From the NCBI GenBank assembly GCA_031291335.1, contig JARLJF010000071.1, positions 20,012 to 84,011 on the forward strand: 64,000 nt of DNA. The letters are read 5' to 3'. A program made the translations under genes and the position numbers. Shown piece after piece: positions 40,649 through 48,674 of the stretch; positions within the stretch are counted from its first letter, which is position 1, and each line of letters opens with the position of its first letter. The DNA comes from Pandoraea sp. (GTDB lineage Bacteria; Pseudomonadota; Gammaproteobacteria; Burkholderiales; Burkholderiaceae). The notes beneath the pieces are model-generated. The model was not told where the DNA came from. It was given only the letters and a program-made list of their open reading frames with translations, and did no database searches.

Positions 40649-41356
40649 ATGACCGGAGTTGGCAAGATGAATCTCATGCATTTCGTTGTGCAGACAGCCG
40701 ACGGTGTCGTCGATCGCGACATCGCCATCAAACAGCTCGTGATCGCCGGCTGGACGGGGCGGGACGTCGAAGCGATGGAGCATCACATCCGTGAACTCGA
40801 GGTGCTGGGCGTGAAGCGCCCGGCGGCCACGCCGATGTTCTATCGCGTATCGAGTGACCGTCTCACGACACAGGCGCACATCGAGGCGAGCGGGCGCGCC
40901 AGCAGTGGCGAGGTCGAGTTCCTGCTCGTGCGCAGCGGGGGTGAGACGTACGTTGGCGTGGCGTCGGATCACACCGACCGCGAGGTCGAGACATACGGCA
41001 TCACGGTCTCGAAACAGATGTGCGAAAAGCCCTGCGCGACGGTGCTGTGGCGCCTGGCGGACATCGAGGCGCATTGGGATCGGCTCATGTTGCGCAGCTA
41101 CGCCAACATCGGCGGCGAGAAGGTGCTGTACCAGCAGGGGCCGGTCACGGCAATGCGCTCTCCGCAGGACCTCCTCGCGCGCTTCGCCGAGGCCGGCGGC
41201 CGCTTCGAGGACGGCACCGCCATGCTGTGCGGCACGCTCGCGGCCATCGGCGGTATCCGGTCGGCCGAGCGTTTCGATTTCGAACTGGAAGATCCGGTGC
41301 TCGAGCGTCGTTTGCAGCATGGTTACGGCATTACCCCGCTACCGGTGGTGGGGTAA
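40649..41356 (+). CDS. DUF2848 protein (fumarylacetoacetase-like fold)
   Basis: 235-residue soluble protein that I recognise as DUF2848 (LVIAGWTGRDVEAMEHHIRE; TPMFYRVS; VEFLLVRSGGETYVGVASDH-TDREVE; ISKQ-type MCEKPCATVLW). The family is thought to be related to fumarylacetoacetate hydrolases and is found with ABC importers and catabolic genes. Here it lies between the binding-protein gene and the first ATPase, so it may cleave the ring-opened product of the pathway. Start ATG 40649, with CAGGAAG upstream. Confidence 0.75.
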   Translation: MTGVGKMNLMHFVVQTADGVVDRDIAIKQLVIAGWTGRDVEAMEHHIRELEVLGVKRPAATPMFYRVSSDRLTTQAHIEASGRASSGEVEFLLVRSGGETYVGVASDHTDREVETYGITVSKQMCEKPCATVLWRLADIEAHWDRLMLRSYANIGGEKVLYQQGPVTAMRSPQDLLARFAEAGGRFEDGTAMLCGTLAAIGGIRSAERFDFELEDPVLERRLQHGYGITPLPVVG

Positions 41357-41360
41357 GCGC

Positions 41361-42140
41361 ATGCATCACGACGACATCATTCTTGAAACCCGGCAGCTCA
41401 CGAAGGCGTTTCGCGGCTTCACGGCCGTAGGCGGCGTCGATCTGAAGGTCAGGCGTGGCGCGATTCATGCCCTCATCGGCCCGAACGGCGCTGGCAAGAC
41501 CACGTGTTTCAACCTGCTGACCAAGTTCCTGACGCCGACGTCGGGTCAGATTTTCTATCGCGGCGAGGACATCACCGGCCTCGCCCCGGCGGCGGTGGCG
41601 CGGCGCGGCATGATCCGTTCATTCCAGATTTCAGCCGTGTTCGGCCATCTGTCCGTCATCGAGAACGTGCGTGTGGCGCTGCAACGCGCCACCGGTCAGT
41701 CCTATCACTTCTGGCGCAGCACGCGGGGACTCGGCGATATGGACACACGGGCGATGGCCTTGCTCGACGAAGTGGGCATTGCGGCCTACGCCGATGAGCT
41801 GACCGTGTCGCTGCCCTATGGACGCAAACGCGCGCTGGAGATCGCCACCACGCTTGCCATGGAGCCTGACGTGATGCTGCTCGACGAGCCCACGCAAGGC
41901 ATGGGGCATGAGGATGTCGAACGGGTGGCGGCGCTCATTCGTCAGGTCGCCGCCGGTCGCACGGTGCTGATGGTCGAGCACAACATGAAAGTGGTGTCCG
42001 GCATTGCCGACACGATCACCGTATTGCAACGTGGCGAGATTCTGGCCGAAGGCGACTACGCCACAGTCACCGCCGACGCTCGCGTGCGCGAAGCCTATAT
42101 GGGTACGGCGGACGCCACGCTGGAAGGAGCACTCGCATGA
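41361..42140 (+). CDS. LivG-like ABC transporter ATPase
   Basis: 259-residue cytoplasmic ATPase. Walker A GPNGAGKTT, signature region SLPYGRKRALEIATTLA (the LPYG variant usual for LivG) and Walker B VMLLDEPTQGMG; the switch histidine is in MVEHNMKVV. It pairs with the LivF-like ATPase downstream to drive the LivH/LivM-like permease. Begins 4 bases after the DUF2848 stop and overlaps the next start by four bases. Confidence 0.92.
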   Translation: MHHDDIILETRQLTKAFRGFTAVGGVDLKVRRGAIHALIGPNGAGKTTCFNLLTKFLTPTSGQIFYRGEDITGLAPAAVARRGMIRSFQISAVFGHLSVIENVRVALQRATGQSYHFWRSTRGLGDMDTRAMALLDEVGIAAYADELTVSLPYGRKRALEIATTLAMEPDVMLLDEPTQGMGHEDVERVAALIRQVAAGRTVLMVEHNMKVVSGIADTITVLQRGEILAEGDYATVTADARVREAYMGTADATLEGALA

Positions 42141-42892
42141 AGGCCCACGAATCGTCGCTCGTTGCGGCCAGCGTTCCGGCGCTGGCAGTGACCGGCCTGC
42201 AAGCGTGGTACGGCGAATCGCACATCCTGCATGGTGTCGATCTGGTGGCGGGGCAGGGGGAGGTCGTCAGCCTGTTGGGACGTAACGGCGCGGGCCGCAG
42301 CACGACACTGCGCGCGATTCTCGGCCTGACGGATACCCGCGACGGCTCGGTGCGCGTCTTCGGACGCGAGACCATCGGCCTGCCGACGCGCAAGATTGCC
42401 CGATGCGGTGTGGGCTTCTGTCCGGAGGAGCGGGGCATCTTCGCGAGTCTGTCGTGCGAGGAAAACCTGCTGCTGCCCCCCGTCCTGACGCCCGGCGGTG
42501 CGGCGCCGGGACAGGCCGGCATGTCGCTCGACGAGATCTACGCGATGTTCCCGAATCTGGCGGAGCGTCGCCACAGTCCGGGCACGCGGCTGTCGGGCGG
42601 GGAGCAGCAAATGCTCGCGATCGCGCGCATTTTGCGCACCGGGGTGCGGCTGTTGCTGCTTGACGAAATCTCCGAAGGGCTGGCGCCCGCCATCGTGCGC
42701 ACGCTGGCCCGCATGATCGAGACGCTCAAATCGCGCGGTTACACCATCGTGCTCGTCGAACAGAACTTCCATTTTGCTGCGCCGCTTGCAGAGCGCTTCT
42801 ACGTGATGGAGCACGGCCGCATCGCATTGCAATTCGACGCCGCCCAATTGCCCGCCCATAGGCAGGCGCTGCAAACGCTGCTCAATGTGTAA
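42137..42892 (+). CDS. LivF-like ABC transporter ATPase with Arg in Walker A
   Basis: 251-residue ATPase partner of the LivG-like protein. The signature LSGGEQQMLAIARIL and Walker B LLLLDEISEGLAP are intact, and HFAAPLAERFYVMEHGRI is the typical C-terminal end. Its Walker A reads GRNGAGRST: the invariant lysine is replaced by arginine (codon CGC at 42296-42298). The substitution may lower or abolish hydrolysis at one of the two sites, making an asymmetric importer. Start overlaps the LivG stop (ATGA). Confidence 0.9.
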   Translation: MKAHESSLVAASVPALAVTGLQAWYGESHILHGVDLVAGQGEVVSLLGRNGAGRSTTLRAILGLTDTRDGSVRVFGRETIGLPTRKIARCGVGFCPEERGIFASLSCEENLLLPPVLTPGGAAPGQAGMSLDEIYAMFPNLAERRHSPGTRLSGGEQQMLAIARILRTGVRLLLLDEISEGLAPAIVRTLARMIETLKSRGYTIVLVEQNFHFAAPLAERFYVMEHGRIALQFDAAQLPAHRQALQTLLNV

Positions 42893-42913
42893 CCCGCTCA
42901 GAAGGTTTATGCC

Positions 42914-43804
42914 GTGAATCCTTTCGATATTCCTTTGCCCGCGCTGCTCAGCCAACTGATGCTCGGACTGGTCAACGGGTGCTTCTACGCCGTGCTGAGT
43001 CTGGGCCTGTCGGTCATCTTCGGCTTGCTCAATGTCATCAACTTCGCCCACGGGGCGCTCTTCATGCTCGGCGCGCTCGTCGCGTGGATGGGCGGCCAGT
43101 ATCTCGGGCTGAACTACTGGACGATGCTGGTGCTCGCGCCGCTGGCGGCCGGTTTGCTTGGCGCGGCCATCGAGCGTGGGCTGCTCTCGCGCATTTACAA
43201 GCTCGACCATCTGTACGGGCTGCTGCTCACGCTGGGGCTCACGCTCGTCATCGAGGGACTTGGCCGGTCGGCTTACGGCGTGTCCGGCATGTCGTTCGAC
43301 GGGCCTGCGCTGTTGGCCGGCGCCACGCGTCTGCCGTTCATGGTGTTGCCGAACTATCGCGCATGGGTCGTGGTGGCGTCGCTCGCGGCGTGTGCGCTCA
43401 CATGGTTCGTCATCGAGCGTACGCGTGTCGGGGCCTTGCTCAGAGCCGGCACCGAGAATGCACGGCTCGTCGAGACATTCGGCGTGAATGTGCCGCTCAT
43501 GGTCACACTCACGTATGCGTTTGGTGCGGCGCTGGCCGCGTTCGCAGGCGTGCTGGCGGCGCCGATCATGCAGGTCTCTCCGATCATGGGGCAGCCGATG
43601 ATCGTGACGGTCTTCGCTATCGTGGTGATTGGCGGCATGGGGTCGATTGCCGGATCGGTCGTCACGGGCCTGGCGCTCGGCGTGCTGGAGGGGCTGACCA
43701 AACTTTGGTATCCGGAGGCTTCGGCCACGGTCGTGTTCGTGATCATGGCGCTCGTGCTGCTCGTGCGCCCGCATGGTCTGTTCGGTGGTTATGCCTACAA
43801 GTGA
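42914..43804 (+). CDS. LivH-like branched-chain-type ABC permease, GTG start
   Basis: 296-residue inner-membrane permease with about eight helices. LGLSVIFGLLNVINFAHGAL is the LivH signature and VIGGMGSIAGSVVTGLALGV the coupling region near the C-terminus. It appears to start with GTG at 42914, with AGAAGG about 8 bases before. Works with the LivM-like permease encoded 7 bases downstream. Confidence 0.92.
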   Translation: MNPFDIPLPALLSQLMLGLVNGCFYAVLSLGLSVIFGLLNVINFAHGALFMLGALVAWMGGQYLGLNYWTMLVLAPLAAGLLGAAIERGLLSRIYKLDHLYGLLLTLGLTLVIEGLGRSAYGVSGMSFDGPALLAGATRLPFMVLPNYRAWVVVASLAACALTWFVIERTRVGALLRAGTENARLVETFGVNVPLMVTLTYAFGAALAAFAGVLAAPIMQVSPIMGQPMIVTVFAIVVIGGMGSIAGSVVTGLALGVLEGLTKLWYPEASATVVFVIMALVLLVRPHGLFGGYAYK

Positions 43805-43811
43805 GTCGTCG

Positions 43812-44834
43812 ATGATGCGTCAATACCGTTTCGATCTTGTGCTGCTCGTTTTGCTGGCTGCGCTGCCGGCACTCGGGGTCTATCCCGTCTTCGCGATGAA
43901 GGTGCTGTGCTTCGCGCTGTTCGCCTGTTCGCTCAATCTGGTGCTCGGCTACACGGGATTGTTGTCGTTCGGTCACGCCGCGTTCTTCGGCGGCGCCGCG
44001 TACTTCGCCGGCTACGTGATGCGCGATCTGGCGTGGTCGCCGCTGGCGGGCGTGTTGACCGGTGTTGCGACCGGAGCCGTGTTCGGATTGATTTTCGGAC
44101 TGTTTGCGATACGGCGGCAGGGCATCTACTTCGCGATGATTACGCTCGCGTTTGCGCAGATGTTCTATTTCTTCTGCCTGCAAGCACCGTTCACCGGCGG
44201 TGAGGACGGATTGCAGGGCGTGCCTCGCCAGACGCTATTCGGTCTGTCGCTGGATCACGATCTCACGCTGTATTTCGTGGTGCTTGCCGTGGTCGCGGCG
44301 ACATTTGCCCTGATGTCGCGAGTCATCGCGTCGCCCTTCGGTCGAGTGCTGGCCGCAATCAAGGAGAACGAGCCGCGTGCGATCTCGTTGGGCTATGAGG
44401 CGGAGCGTTTCAAGCTGCTGGCGTTTGTGCTGTCGGCGGCAGTGGCAGGTCTTGCCGGGTCGCTGAAAACGTTGGTGCTCGGCTTCGCCACGCTCTCCGA
44501 CGTGCACTGGTCGCTCTCAGGATCGGTCATTCTGATGACGCTGGTCGGCGGCATGGGCACGCGCTTCGGGCCGGTTGTGGGGGCGTTGCTCATCGTGTCG
44601 CTGGAAACCAAGTTGGGCGATATCGGCAACTGGCTGGCACAGACCACCGGCTGGGAAGCCTTCACCGGCCTTGGCTCGATGGTCAGCGTGGTCACGGGCG
44701 TGATTTTCGTGCTGTGTGTGCTGCTGTTCCGCCGTGGCATCGTCGGCGAATGGCTGGTCTGGCGGCAGCGCTGGATGGCGCGTCGCAGTCATGAGCTTCG
44801 CCCGGCGCCGTTGGCTGGTGCAGTCAAGGGATAG
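43812..44834 (+). CDS. LivM-like branched-chain-type ABC permease
   Basis: 340-residue inner-membrane permease. CSLNLVLGYTGLLSFGHAAF is the LivM signature and MTLVGGMGTRFGPVVGALLI the coupling loop. It begins at ATG 43812, the first of two adjacent methionines, just after the LivH stop. Last gene of the monooxygenase/importer cluster; a G-rich stretch (44850-44860) and the NsrR gene follow. Confidence 0.92.
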   Translation: MMRQYRFDLVLLVLLAALPALGVYPVFAMKVLCFALFACSLNLVLGYTGLLSFGHAAFFGGAAYFAGYVMRDLAWSPLAGVLTGVATGAVFGLIFGLFAIRRQGIYFAMITLAFAQMFYFFCLQAPFTGGEDGLQGVPRQTLFGLSLDHDLTLYFVVLAVVAATFALMSRVIASPFGRVLAAIKENEPRAISLGYEAERFKLLAFVLSAAVAGLAGSLKTLVLGFATLSDVHWSLSGSVILMTLVGGMGTRFGPVVGALLIVSLETKLGDIGNWLAQTTGWEAFTGLGSMVSVVTGVIFVLCVLLFRRGIVGEWLVWRQRWMARRSHELRPAPLAGAVKG

Positions 44835-44923
44835 CCGCTGGCGGCGAAAAGGGGGGGGGCGGCGGTAAGCAACGGGGCAGGTAAGCGGAGCGAACAAGGT
44901 GGCGTATGGCCTTGGCGGGGCAT

Positions 44924-44946
44924 AAGATGCATCTCAATGCCATGTT
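44924..44946. promoter_or_regulatory. Possible NsrR-type site upstream of nsrR
   Basis: AAGATGCATCTCAATGCCAT: the left part equals an NsrR half-site (AAGATGCAT), and the right part resembles the opposite half with one extra base. It lies about 75 bases before the nsrR start and could give autoregulation. Weak evidence. Confidence 0.35.
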
Positions 44947-45016
44947 AAACTGCTTCGCAAGATTTCCGGGCGGCACGTCGTGTTGCCTTGCCCGTTCCCC
45001 CTGTGTTCCCCGCTGA

Positions 45017-45508
45017 ATGCGACTCACCGACCATACCGATTACAGTTTGCGCACGCTGATCTACGTCGCGGTTTATCCCGACGAGCTGGTGCACGTGCAA
45101 TCCGTGGCGGAGGCGTTCGACATTCCCAAGAACCACCTCGTGAAGATCGTGCAGAAGCTCGGTCAATTGGGTTTTTTGCACACCGTGCGCGGGCGCTCGG
45201 GCGGCATTCGCCTGGGCCGCGCGCCTGAGCGCATCGGACTAGGTGAAGTGGTGCGGGCGATGGAGCCTGACTTCGCGCTGGTCGAGTGCTTCCACGAGGG
45301 GGAGAATGCCTGTGTCATCACGCCGGCATGCAACCTGCGAGGCGTGCTGGGCGAGGCGTTGCGTGCCTACTTTGCGGTGCTCGACCGCTACACGCTGGCC
45401 GATCTGGTCGGCAAACCCGCCGTGTTGCGACGCCTGCTCGGCGATGCGGTGGCCGCCGCCATTCCGGTCGCGGACGTCAAGGTCAAACGACGCGTCACCG
45501 AGGCGTAA
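45017..45508 (+). CDS. nsrR: NsrR-type Rrf2-family nitric-oxide-sensing repressor
   Basis: 163-residue Rrf2 regulator. The winged helix (MRLTDHTDYSLRTLIYVAVY; SVAEAFDIPKNHLVKIVQKL) and the three cluster cysteines Cys91, Cys99 and Cys105 in ECFHEGENACVITPAC match NsrR, as does VLDRYTLADLV near the end. A [2Fe-2S] or [4Fe-4S] cluster on these cysteines is destroyed by nitric oxide, lifting repression. No usual targets (hmp, norB, ytfE) are adjacent. Confidence 0.88.
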   Translation: MRLTDHTDYSLRTLIYVAVYPDELVHVQSVAEAFDIPKNHLVKIVQKLGQLGFLHTVRGRSGGIRLGRAPERIGLGEVVRAMEPDFALVECFHEGENACVITPACNLRGVLGEALRAYFAVLDRYTLADLVGKPAVLRRLLGDAVAAAIPVADVKVKRRVTEA

Positions 45509-45813
45509 TGCCGAATGAGCGTCGGATTAGGTTCGTCCGCGTCCCTGCCTGTTTTTTCGCCAGAATCCCGATCTCTCCAGCGGCTTATCGACGTTCACTA
45601 TCGACGCCATAGCGTTTGTTAATGGCTATTGCGATATCTGGACGATTGGTTGCATCTTGCGGACGCGCAGCCGCGAAATTTGCGCCGCCCTTTCGTAATC
45701 TTGAGTCGTACCCGATAGCGTCAGCCCAACCTTTCAACGATTGAACCGATTGAGGCAGACGCCCGAGGAAACCGACACCCGGCACATCGTTGCCGAACGA
45801 AAGGAGTTTCACC
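45509..45813. other. 305-base gap between nsrR and DUF4148 gene
   Basis: I see no gene, strong hairpin or recognisable operator here. The last bases hold the ribosome-binding site AAGGAG for the DUF4148 gene. Confidence 0.3.
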
Positions 45814-46104
45814 ATGAACGCTCGTATTTTTGCCGCCGCCCTGATCGCCACCGCTTCGCTGGCCTCCGCTTCTGCCTTCGCTGAAACCCAGACCGCCGAT
45901 GCGGGCCAACCGGCCGCCACGCAAGGTCTCACCCGCGCCCAGGTGCGCGACGAGTTGCGTCAGGCGCGCGCATCGGGTCAGCTCGACCAGTCGCTCCAAA
46001 CGTATCCGTCGCTGCTGCAACAACGCTCCTCGGCGGGACGCTCACGTGCGGAAGTTCGTGCGGAAATCGGCACGGGCGCTGCGCTTAGTGACAACCGCGC
46101 CTGA
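45814..46104 (+). CDS. DUF4148 small exported protein
   Basis: 96-residue protein with a signal peptide (ARIFAAALIATASLASASAFA) and a DUF4148 domain: LTRAQVRDELRQARASGQLD followed by a short SRAEVRAEI repeat. Such proteins are abundant in Burkholderiaceae, each genome having many; function is unknown. The start ATG 45814 has AAGGAG nine bases upstream. Apparently monocistronic. Confidence 0.85.
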   Translation: MNARIFAAALIATASLASASAFAETQTADAGQPAATQGLTRAQVRDELRQARASGQLDQSLQTYPSLLQQRSSAGRSRAEVRAEIGTGAALSDNRA

Positions 46105-46211
46105 GTTATCAGTGTCCGTCGGCGGTCGTCGAACGGAACAAAGCCGGCCCAAGCAAGTGTTGGCCAAATCCTCCATAATCGGCGCACCGGGTTAGACAAC
46201 TTGAGTGCGCC

Positions 46212-47102
46212 ATGGACCGGCTCTCCACCCTGATTTCAAATTTCGGCGTTCGCGCCGGTGTTTTTCATAGCGGCGGCCTTTGCGGCATTGCCAGCTACGG
46301 TGTCGACGCGCACGACGGCGGACACTTGCACTTGCTCCGAGCGGGCGAAGTCGCGTTGGTGCTGGAAGACGGCTCCCGGCAGGATATCGTCGAGCCATCG
46401 CTGATCTTCTTTCCACGCCGCAATCGCCATCAGTTGCTCTCAGGCGAAGCCGCGCGAACGGAACTCGTGTGCGGGTCGCTGTCGTTCGATGGCGGTCACA
46501 ACAATCCTCTGGTGGCTGCGCTGCCGGAGTATCTCGTGCTTCCGACGAAATCGCTCTCCACGCTCGACCTCACGTTGAACTGGTTGTTCACGGAAGCGTT
46601 CGGCACGGCGTGCGGGCGACTGGCCGTGATGGATCGCTTGTTCGAGCTGCTCGTCATCCAGTTGCTGCGTCATGTGCTGGAGAAGCGCATCGTGAGTCGC
46701 GGCATGCTTGCCGGGTTGGCCGATCCGCGGCTCGCGCGGGCGCTTCATGTGATTCACCATCAGCCGGGTGAAGCGTGGACCGTGGAGTCGCTGGCGGGGA
46801 CGGCCAATATGTCGCGCGCCAACTTTGCCGCGCAGTTTCGCGAAGTCATCGGGCAATCCCCGGCAGACTATCTGCTGGACTGGCGCATCGGGCTTGCGCA
46901 GAAGCGGTTGCGCGACGGGCAGCCGATTGCTCGCGTGGCCGAGGAAGTGGGGTATGACAGTGCGTCGGCGCTTGCGCGCGCTTTCCGGCGCAAGACCGGT
47001 AGCAGCCCGCGTGACTGGTTGCGCGCCCAGATGCACGCGGTGACGATGTTGCCGCCACCCCGTGTGACCCTTGTGCCGGCGTTGCCGGCTCAGGCGGCTT
47101 GA
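46212..47102 (+). CDS. AraC-family regulator with cupin_6 sensor
   Basis: 296-residue regulator, different in type from the three siderophore-linked AraC proteins. The N-terminal AraC-binding cupin has LHLLRAGEVALVLEDGS and PSLIFFPRRNRHQL; the C-terminal DNA-binding domain shows WTVESLAGTANMSRANFAAQ and RVAEEVGYDSASALARAFRR. Related cupin_6 AraC proteins control efflux or oxidoreductase genes in response to small molecules. It converges on the porin gene, with a terminator between. No obvious target beside it. Confidence 0.88.
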   Translation: MDRLSTLISNFGVRAGVFHSGGLCGIASYGVDAHDGGHLHLLRAGEVALVLEDGSRQDIVEPSLIFFPRRNRHQLLSGEAARTELVCGSLSFDGGHNNPLVAALPEYLVLPTKSLSTLDLTLNWLFTEAFGTACGRLAVMDRLFELLVIQLLRHVLEKRIVSRGMLAGLADPRLARALHVIHHQPGEAWTVESLAGTANMSRANFAAQFREVIGQSPADYLLDWRIGLAQKRLRDGQPIARVAEEVGYDSASALARAFRRKTGSSPRDWLRAQMHAVTMLPPPRVTLVPALPAQAA

Positions 47103-47132
47103 GGGCGTACGGCAACGTATCAGCAACGCATC

Positions 47133-47155
47133 AAAAAAGCCCGGCGATGCCGGGC
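47133..47155 (-). terminator. Intrinsic terminator of the porin gene
   Basis: On the minus strand GCCCGGC-ATC-GCCGGGC is followed by six Ts. It lies 83 bases past the porin stop and separates it from the convergent AraC gene. Confidence 0.85.
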
Positions 47156-47237
47156 GAAGTTCATGCTTCACGAGACTGGCCGGGACGTATGCCAATGGGC
47201 AGCGTCACCGGCCGGTTTGCTTTCAGCCCTGGAAAAC

Positions 47238-48473
47238 TCAGAAAACGTGGCTGACGCCCAAGCGCACGACCGTCTGCGAGTTCGTCGCCGACGACATGCC
47301 GTTGGCCGCGTCGCCGACCGAGGCCGTGGCGTCGATCACGTTGCCGAAGGCGTCGAGCGTGCTGCCGGAGGCCTTCTGGTAGCCCGCGAGTGCGTACAGT
47401 TCCGTGCGCTTCGACAGGTTGTAGAACGCGGCGAGGTTGAACTGGTGATACTTCGCGCCCGACGTGTTTGCTGCCGGCGCATTCACGTTCGTGAAGCTGT
47501 AACCGCCGCCCAACCGGAACGCGTTGGTGAAGCGGTACATCGCCAGCACGCCGACCGAGTCGAACTTGGCGGTGCGTGTGAAGCGCGAATAGCTGCCCGT
47601 CGAATACTCGGTGTGGCTGTAGTTTGCGCCCAGCGTGGTGTTACCGATCTGGTACGTCATCGAGGTGGCGATGATGTCGCGCGCCTTCGCGCTGGCATAA
47701 CCGGCGTTGATCGACGACGCGAATGCCGATTCGGACGAGCCGGCCCAGCTTCCGATCGTCGTGTCCGTGGCGCTCGCCTTGTCGTTGTTGGCGTGCGAGT
47801 AGCCAAGGCCCCAGGTGATCGGGCCGTTTGCGTACTGGCCGGCGAGGCCCCACGTGTTCTGGCGTCCCATCGTGCCGGGCTGGCCACCGAAGCCGTACAT
47901 GGCGCCGAAGGTGAAGCCGCCCCACGTCGGTGAACGGTATTTCACGCTGTTGTTCACGCGCGAGCTGTGGTCGAGGTTGTCGACGTCGCCCGGGTGGGCG
48001 GCAACGCCCGAGAGCAGTGCCGTGCCACCGACCGAGCCGACCAGATCGATCAGCGGGTCGTACTGGCGGCCGAGCGTGACGGTGCCGTAAGCCTTGTCCT
48101 GCAGGCCGACGTACGCGTGACGGCCGAACTCTGCGCCGCCCTGACTCGCGATACCGTTGCCGATGTTGAAACCGTTCTCAAGACGGAACAGCGCCTTCAG
48201 GCCATTGCCGAGATCTTCCGTTCCCTGCATGCCCCAGCGGCTGCCTTGCCAGGTGCCGCTCTGGAATGCGTAATTCGATGCGCCATTCATGAGGGCCGGG
48301 CGGCCAGCCGCGCCTGCGCGGGTGACGCTGGCGACATTGCTGGCGTAGCCGACGCCGCCGTCGACGATACCGTACAGGGTGATGTTGGACTGGGCATGCG
48401 CGAGTGTCGCGGCGCCGCAGCCGATGACCAGTGCGGCGGCACGGGCGAGAGAGGAGCGAGCAAGAGACTTCAT
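47238..48473 (-). CDS. Gram-negative trimeric porin (OmpC-like)
   Basis: 411-residue outer-membrane porin. The signal peptide (MKSLARSSLARAAALVIGCG-AATLAHA) is cleaved before QSNITLYGIVDGGVGY, the standard start of burkholderial porins. Repeated beta strands, loop GRQYDPLIDLVG and a C-terminal phenylalanine (VRLGVSHVF) complete the pattern. It allows diffusion of small hydrophilic solutes. Start ATG 48473; the frame is open to 48599 but the signal peptide sets the start. A palindrome at 48553-48565 lies upstream and a clear terminator downstream. Confidence 0.93.
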   Translation of the reverse strand: MKSLARSSLARAAALVIGCGAATLAHAQSNITLYGIVDGGVGYASNVASVTRAGAAGRPALMNGASNYAFQSGTWQGSRWGMQGTEDLGNGLKALFRLENGFNIGNGIASQGGAEFGRHAYVGLQDKAYGTVTLGRQYDPLIDLVGSVGGTALLSGVAAHPGDVDNLDHSSRVNNSVKYRSPTWGGFTFGAMYGFGGQPGTMGRQNTWGLAGQYANGPITWGLGYSHANNDKASATDTTIGSWAGSSESAFASSINAGYASAKARDIIATSMTYQIGNTTLGANYSHTEYSTGSYSRFTRTAKFDSVGVLAMYRFTNAFRLGGGYSFTNVNAPAANTSGAKYHQFNLAAFYNLSKRTELYALAGYQKASGSTLDAFGNVIDATASVGDAANGMSSATNSQTVVRLGVSHVF

Positions 48474-48552
48474 GGTGTGTTTCCTGAGCGTGGCAGTGAG
48501 GTGCGATGCATTTCCCGGCGTGACGATCGGTGTTGTCACATCGCGATTGAAA

Positions 48553-48565
48553 TTAGGAATCCTAA
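48553..48565. promoter_or_regulatory. TTAGGAATCCTAA palindrome upstream of the porin
   Basis: A perfect 6-1-6 palindrome about 80 bases before the porin ATG, inside an AT-rich stretch. Possible regulator site; owner unknown. Confidence 0.35.
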
Positions 48566-48674
48566 AAATATGACAATCGATTCTCCGCGACGAAATCACC
48601 TGACTTCAGCGGAGAATCGGGCCGCGCGAGATTCGTTCAGCGCGCGGCCGCAGAGGACCTCGTGGCTGGGTGCC

